A stretch of 64,000 bases of DNA. Origin: Capitulum mitella (taxonomy: Eukaryota; Arthropoda; Thecostraca; Pollicipedomorpha; Pollicipedidae). The stretch is from positions 25,423,398 through 25,487,397 of the forward strand of contig CP099841.1 of NCBI GenBank assembly GCA_030062745.1, in the 5' to 3' direction. Position numbers and translations under genes: made by a program. Positions 60,092 through 64,000 of this stretch are shown here, piece after piece (the first letter of the stretch is position 1; each line of letters begins with the position of its first letter). Below the pieces are notes generated by a model. It was not told where the DNA came from and made no database searches. It saw nothing but the letters and a program-made list of their open reading frames with translations.

Positions 60092-61120
60092 TTACGTTTG
60101 TATCTGCAAACTTTATCCGTTTTTATTTCCATTCTGCTTGTTGGCACTTGTCACTTTAATGGATGTAAAGCGATATGATGTATGAAGTTTTTGCGGTAAC
60201 AGGTGATTCTTTAGAAGTAATATCAAGAAACCCTGCCATTTGTTGCAATTTGGAGTTGCCAGCTAAAGAAGACACTGTAGGGACGGGGGCTAACTGTAGG
60301 TACCCCTCCGAGTAACCTAATCACTTTATTTTGTATTTCTCCGATTGCCTTCATGCACAACGTTTGAACAAAAAGATTCGCTTGACATGACGTTTCCGTC
60401 AAAAATATCATCTGACGACTTAAGCAACGGTTTGTAAGCGTGACTAAATGGGTAAAACATCGTTTAATCGCAGCAAGTCTGGTCAGCAAAAAAGACAAGT
60501 CACATCTCGGATTCTCACGTATGCCATCTTTAAATTGTACTTTGAGACGTTTTCCTCGGCATCCGCAAATCTTTTCAGTAAAACAGGCAGCGGCTCTTTG
60601 ACACTTTGTTAAAACGATGAGCACTGCACATGCCCACCACCGTTCCAACCATATCCTGATAGCTCTGTGAGCCTCCCCACGTTTCCCCACGCCTCTGAAT
60701 GTCCGTGAGTTTTTCGCCCGAGGTCCCGTCTGACGCTGACACACATTGACTGGCCGGGTCCTTCTCTCTCTCTCTCTCCCATCGCACGGTGGGAGGACAC
60801 CGGACGTCGCTGCCCGGGATTTCTTTATGATGACCTATACATTTCTCGTCAGCCTGTGTCGCCAATAACTCAGCCGTCCGTAATATCCGGCTCTGCTGGA
60901 AGTAATACGAACAGACATAAAAGTTGTTAATGTCTGCAGTTTGTAGAATTGCTCCGGACTTCCAGAGGCAATTTTGGATTTACGGAAAGGACGGCGATGG
61001 GTTTTATAGGCTGGCAGTTGGCGCGCCGGGCTCGGCCACGGTGACAGCCTGATCGGGTCCCTCCGCCGCCAGCTGCCGCCGTGGAACCCGACCTATCGCA
61101 ACCCGCTCCGACCAGCTTCA

Positions 61121-61180
61121 GCCGCCCTGACCTGCCTCAGCCCGCCCTGACCTGCCTCAGCCCGCCCTGACCTGCCTCAG
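61121..61180. repeat. 20-bp tandem repeat, three units
   Basis: CCCGCCCTGACCTGCCTCAG occurs three times in a row, the first with one change. Looser relatives continue to about 61450. Confidence 0.92.
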
Positions 61181-62199
61181 CCCGCCCGGAGGCCTGGCGT
61201 TACATAAGCCATTCCAGCGAGCCTTTCTTTGGCTCGTGTCTTTGGACCTAGCTAGGCTTCGTTGACCTTCCTGAGCTGCCTCAGCATGCCCTCACATGTA
61301 TTAGCTGAGGAAATCTGTCATTTTTCTAGGTCTCATTCCGAGACCTGACCTTCTCCAGGCCGCCCCATATTTCTGACCTTCCTGAGGCTGTTAGTGACCT
61401 GACCTTCCTCAACCCTCTGAACATTTCGACCCTTCTTGGCCCTGCTTTTTCTAGTTCCTCTCAGACGAACTTTACATCACATTAGCCTTAATATCAAACT
61501 GACTTGCCATCTGATATTTTCCTCTTGACACGTTCGACTAAGATCTCTCAACCCCTCTGAGTCGGGTAACGTTCCTCTAGCCCGCGGCACCAGCGTTCCC
61601 CAGCGCGTTACGACGGCCCTTCCGCGGCTCTGTGGCGTCGTCACGGCCCTGAGCGTCACGTGTGGACGGCCCCGCCGGGACGCCAGGGCTCGTGACGGAA
61701 GGTAACTGATCAGGCTGCATGCGACTGCACCGCTTCCTTCCCACCTAAAAACGCCGTCGGTCGTACCTGACAGATTACTATGGGAACGTTCCGACGAGAT
61801 GCGCTCAGGCTCTTCAGCCGAAACGCTGACTGCAGGGGAGGCAGCGGCGATGGTTTCGTTTGAAATGTTTGTTTGGCCAGAAGTCGGTAATTGGGTCACT
61901 TACCTTCGTTGCTAGGCTGGCAACAGTCGCGTGTGAGACAGTCAGCATACGCACATCAAACAGACGCGGAGTAAAGGACTTTGGGAAAGTTGTCGGTGGG
62001 GAGACAAGCAGAGAGAATGGAATGGGCGTCGCCAGAATATTATTGCCACTGTCATGCGCAGTTCATTGTGACGCCTGATAGCCATTTGGGAGTAAAAAGC
62101 CACAAGCAACTTGTTGAAAGTCTGTGTAGTCGAGTCTGCCTCACGGCCTGCACGGCCTTCCTGTCACTCCTTAACGTCCTCCGACTCTGCCTCGTCCTC

Positions 62200-62455
62200 T
62201 GCCGCCAGACGGTGCCCTCCTTTGCCTCTGGTCAGCGTTCTGCCGCCGTTCTGCCCCGTCCTCTGACGGTTCCCGCCCTCTGCCCACAGTCGGTGTCGCC
62301 GGACCGTGTCCTCTGCCTGTGGTCAGCGTTCTGCCGCCGCTCTGACCATCAGCTGACCGTGCCCGTCCTCTGCCTCGCCCTCTGCTGCCGGCCTGTGTCC
62401 CCCACCGCCTCTGGTCCCTACCGCCTCCCTGACCGAGCCCCGCCTTTGCCTGCAG
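62200..62455. repeat. Duplicated pyrimidine-rich segment in front of the last FOXO exon
   Basis: CTGGTCAGCGTTCTGCCGCC at 62228-62247 recurs as TGGTCAGCGTTCTGCCGCC at about 62320-62338. The acceptor with the first bases of the exon is also present twice (62287-62300 and 62453-62466), and a weaker relative, CCAGACGGTGCC, is near 62205. An ancestral tandem duplication of the exon boundary is the simplest explanation. Confidence 0.75.
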
Positions 62456-62475
62456 TCGGTGTCGCCAGCGGCTAG
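62287..62475 (+). promoter_or_regulatory. Duplicated (candidate alternative) 3' splice site upstream of the last FOXO exon
   Basis: CCCACAG at 62283-62289 is followed by TCGGTGTCGCC at 62290-62300, identical to the first 11 bases of the true last exon at 62456-62466. The copy is 166 bp upstream, which is not a multiple of three. Splicing to it would join NGMQ to SVSPDRVL and run 61 codons to a TAG at 62473-62475, so the activation domain would be lost. Both acceptors have pyrimidine-rich lead-ins. This is seen directly in the sequence; whether the copy is ever used is unknown. Confidence 0.6.
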
Positions 62476-63094
62476 CGTCAGTTCGATGTCGCCCAGCCAG
62501 ACAGTGGAGCACTACGCCCAGGCGGAGGGCCTCTACCACGGCCTGCCAGCCACCAGCGCCGCCTACGCCGCTTCGCCCAGCTACAACTCGCCCGTCTCGT
62601 CGTCGTACTCGGCGTCGCCGTCGACGCTCTTCAGCTCGGCGTCGCCGGCGTCGTCGGGCAGCAGCTACTCGGCGGGCGGGTTCGGCGGCGGCGCCGGGTT
62701 CGCGGCGCCGCCGCCGCCGGCCGGCCAGCCGTTCGGCGGCGCGCTGATGCGGGTGTCGGCGCCGCGGCCCGAAGAGCCGCAGACGCCCTCGCAGCTCATG
62801 TCCAACCTGATGGGCGCGCTGCAGCAGAACCACATGCCGGTCGACCTCGACCTGGACACGTTCCAGGGCGGCTTCGACTGCGACGTCGACAACATCATCA
62901 AGCAGGAGCTGAGCATGGAGGGCAACCTGGACTTTACGTTCAACCAGGCGGCGGCGGCGCAGGCGGCGGCGGCGGCTGCGGCGCAGCACCACCGTGGCCA
63001 CGCCGCCGTCGACGCGCGCCACCACGGCGCCGCGTACGTCACGGCCAACGGGCCGCGCCACTGGCAGCAGGTCAACGCGTCGCTAGTAGACTAG
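62456..63094 (+). CDS. foxo: FOXO forkhead transcription factor, last coding exon (C-terminal transactivation domain)
   Basis: This phase-0 exon of 212 codons plus a TAG stop starts SVSPAASVSSMSPSQ after the acceptor CCTGCAG; a branch-point-like CTGAC lies at 62429-62433. The first half is Ser/Tyr/Ala/Pro-rich low complexity with many SPS and SAS motifs. The key match is the block around LMSNLMGALQQN, MPVDLDLDTFQGG and FDCDVDNIIKQELSM, then NLDFTFN. It lines up with the acidic FOXO C-terminal activation region (vertebrate LPSDLDGMF, LDCDMESIIRNDL, LDFNF). A poly-Ala tract broken by one Gln and a His-rich stretch follow. With the previous exon this gives 409 visible residues. A third coding exon inside the intervening intron cannot be excluded but none was seen. 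Antisense open frames across this exon are shadows of its GC-rich codons. Confidence 0.95.
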   Translation, partial: SVSPAASVSSMSPSQTVEHYAQAEGLYHGLPATSAAYAASPSYNSPVSSSYSASPSTLFSSASPASSGSSYSAGGFGGGAGFAAPPPPAGQPFGGALMRVSAPRPEEPQTPSQLMSNLMGALQQNHMPVDLDLDTFQGGFDCDVDNIIKQELSMEGNLDFTFNQAAAAQAAAAAAAQHHRGHAAVDARHHGAAYVTANGPRHWQQVNASLVD

Positions 63095-64000
63095 ACCTTT
63101 TGTGAGTACCGTTCAGCTTGTTCGCATGCGCGCACGCCGGCGGGCGATGAAGCTCGGCTCCGCTGTGATGACTGCGTTTCTCGCAGCGGACGAACGGCTT
63201 TTGTCTTATTATTCGGGACTTGGATTTTCTGGCCTTGACATTTTGAGTGGACTGGATGTGTGCCTTTCCCGTTCTGCATGCCATTTGTTGTGGGAAACAA
63301 GAAAATACACCACCATCATGCAAAGGACCTACATTTGCACTAAATTCACGAAACTTCCAATTTCCTTCGTGCGCGTTTTTTACTCATCGTGTTTTAGCCG
63401 CCTTGCATGAAATCAGAGCCCGATTCGCGTAGGGGACATTTGCCGGAGCAGTCCTTTTCCTGGCCATTAATTGTATGCGCCGTCGGGTTGCCTTCGAAGC
63501 CCTCCCGTTCTCCGAGCGCGCCAGTGGTCAGAACAAACAGCAGGCCGCCTTCTCCAGTGTCTCTCAGCCCTGAATGCGTCTGCGACGTTCGCCGAGTAAT
63601 TTAATCAAACGCGGCATCTCGGAATCGACGGCGGCTGGCCGGGTCGGCAATTTCCCGGCGCAGGATCGTATTCCGGCGCGCGGGCCGGGCTGGCGGAATA
63701 TTCCCTCATCTGCTGCGATTTGGGCCGCGCCACTTCCCGCCCGCGGCGGCCGGCGTTCGGCTCCGCAGCCGGCGCCGGCGCCGCGCCAAATCCAGAATCT
63801 CATTTCCGGCAGAAATTTACGGCTCATCATTGGCGATTTAAATGAACGGCAAATTACGTGTAAAGGTTTTCGGGCCGGCGAAATTAGTTTCATTTGACGA
63901 GTGTGCGCGCCCGGCGGCGCCGAAGCCTTTTTGGTTTTAATCAGCGCCGCGAGGCCGGGATTGCGGTGGCATCCGCGGAGCCCGGTATCGATTCGGTGGC
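63095..64000 (+). other. FOXO 3' untranslated region and downstream sequence
   Basis: This begins directly after the FOXO stop codon. I see no canonical AATAAA or ATTAAA polyadenylation signal before the window ends, so the 3' UTR probably continues past it or uses a variant signal. The right part (63640-64000) becomes GC-rich again with AT islands (TTTAAATGAA, AAATTAG). Short open frames here have no recognisable domain. Confidence 0.6.

Larger units (their letters stand above)
59192..62455 (+). other. Last FOXO intron
   Basis: The intron is 3264 bp with donor GTGAGG and acceptor TTTGCCTGCAG. It contains, in order, an 18-bp perfect hairpin near the donor, an AT-rich middle with a hAT-type MITE at 59818-59979, a FOXO-type binding motif TTGTTTAC at 60084-60091, a 20-bp tandem repeat at 61121-61180, loosely repeated CCTGACCTTCCT-like sequence to about 61450, and a pyrimidine-rich duplicated segment at 62200-62455 with a second copy of the acceptor. 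I see no additional coding exon in it. Confidence 0.85.

Noticed and set aside
2650-61660. CACGTG E-boxes as an enriched motif
   Set aside because: About twenty were noticed by eye, near the number expected at this GC content. Only the extended CACGTGAC form seems mildly frequent, which is too weak for a claim of its own.
62171-63061. 296-codon open frame antisense to the last FOXO exon
   Set aside because: Arg-rich shadow of the coding strand.

Overview
The window looks like one stretch of a GC- and CpG-rich animal genome. The only host gene I can support is a FOXO forkhead transcription factor on the plus strand. Two coding exons are visible near the right end: 58601-59191 holds the second half of the forkhead domain, the nuclear localisation region and the central Akt-site region, and 62456-63094 holds the C-terminal transactivation region and the stop codon. 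Both splice junctions are phase 0 and obey GT-AG. The exon with the start codon, the first Akt site and the first half of the forkhead domain was not found on the plus strand upstream. The first 58.6 kb are therefore best read as a single very long FOXO intron, a common layout for this gene. The wording of the FOXO tail ([36 protein letters not shown]) is closest to arthropod FOXO as I remember it. With the GC richness this suggests a crustacean, perhaps a barnacle, but that is a guess.

Layout. 48-2101 is a DNA transposon with inverted ends and a pogo-like transposase C-terminus. 2759-2927 and 59818-59979 are two copies of one hAT-type MITE with 8-bp target duplications. 2.9-14 kb is unique-looking intron with promoter-like clusters near 4.5 and 6.1 kb. 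14.3-15.4 kb is minisatellite. 15.4-21.1 kb is a GC-rich block and an AT-richer block. 21.68-22.5 kb is a broken Penelope-like retroelement on the minus strand. 22.6-40.4 kb is mostly GC-rich intron with a CGTC/CGTT tetranucleotide array at 30.42-30.76 kb and a (GGC)16 run at 35.63 kb. 40.4-44.4 kb has several simple and minisatellite arrays. 44.4-57 kb is very GC-rich intron with short AT-rich islands carrying octamer and homeodomain-like motifs and a 250-bp polypurine tract at 54.25 kb. 57-58.1 kb carries two minisatellites just upstream of the first visible FOXO exon. The last FOXO intron is 59192-62455.

Most long open frames in the window are by-products of a stop-poor GC-rich background; I reject them as genes. 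I found no convincing tRNA, rRNA, CRISPR array or second protein-coding host gene. The best leads for new biology concern FOXO processing and regulation. The 3' splice site of the last exon is duplicated 166 bp upstream, and use of the copy would give a FOXO without its transactivation domain. An 18-bp hairpin sits just inside the donor of the last intron. The second Akt site is one residue short. The full cAMP-response element TGACGTCA occurs 16 times where about one is expected.
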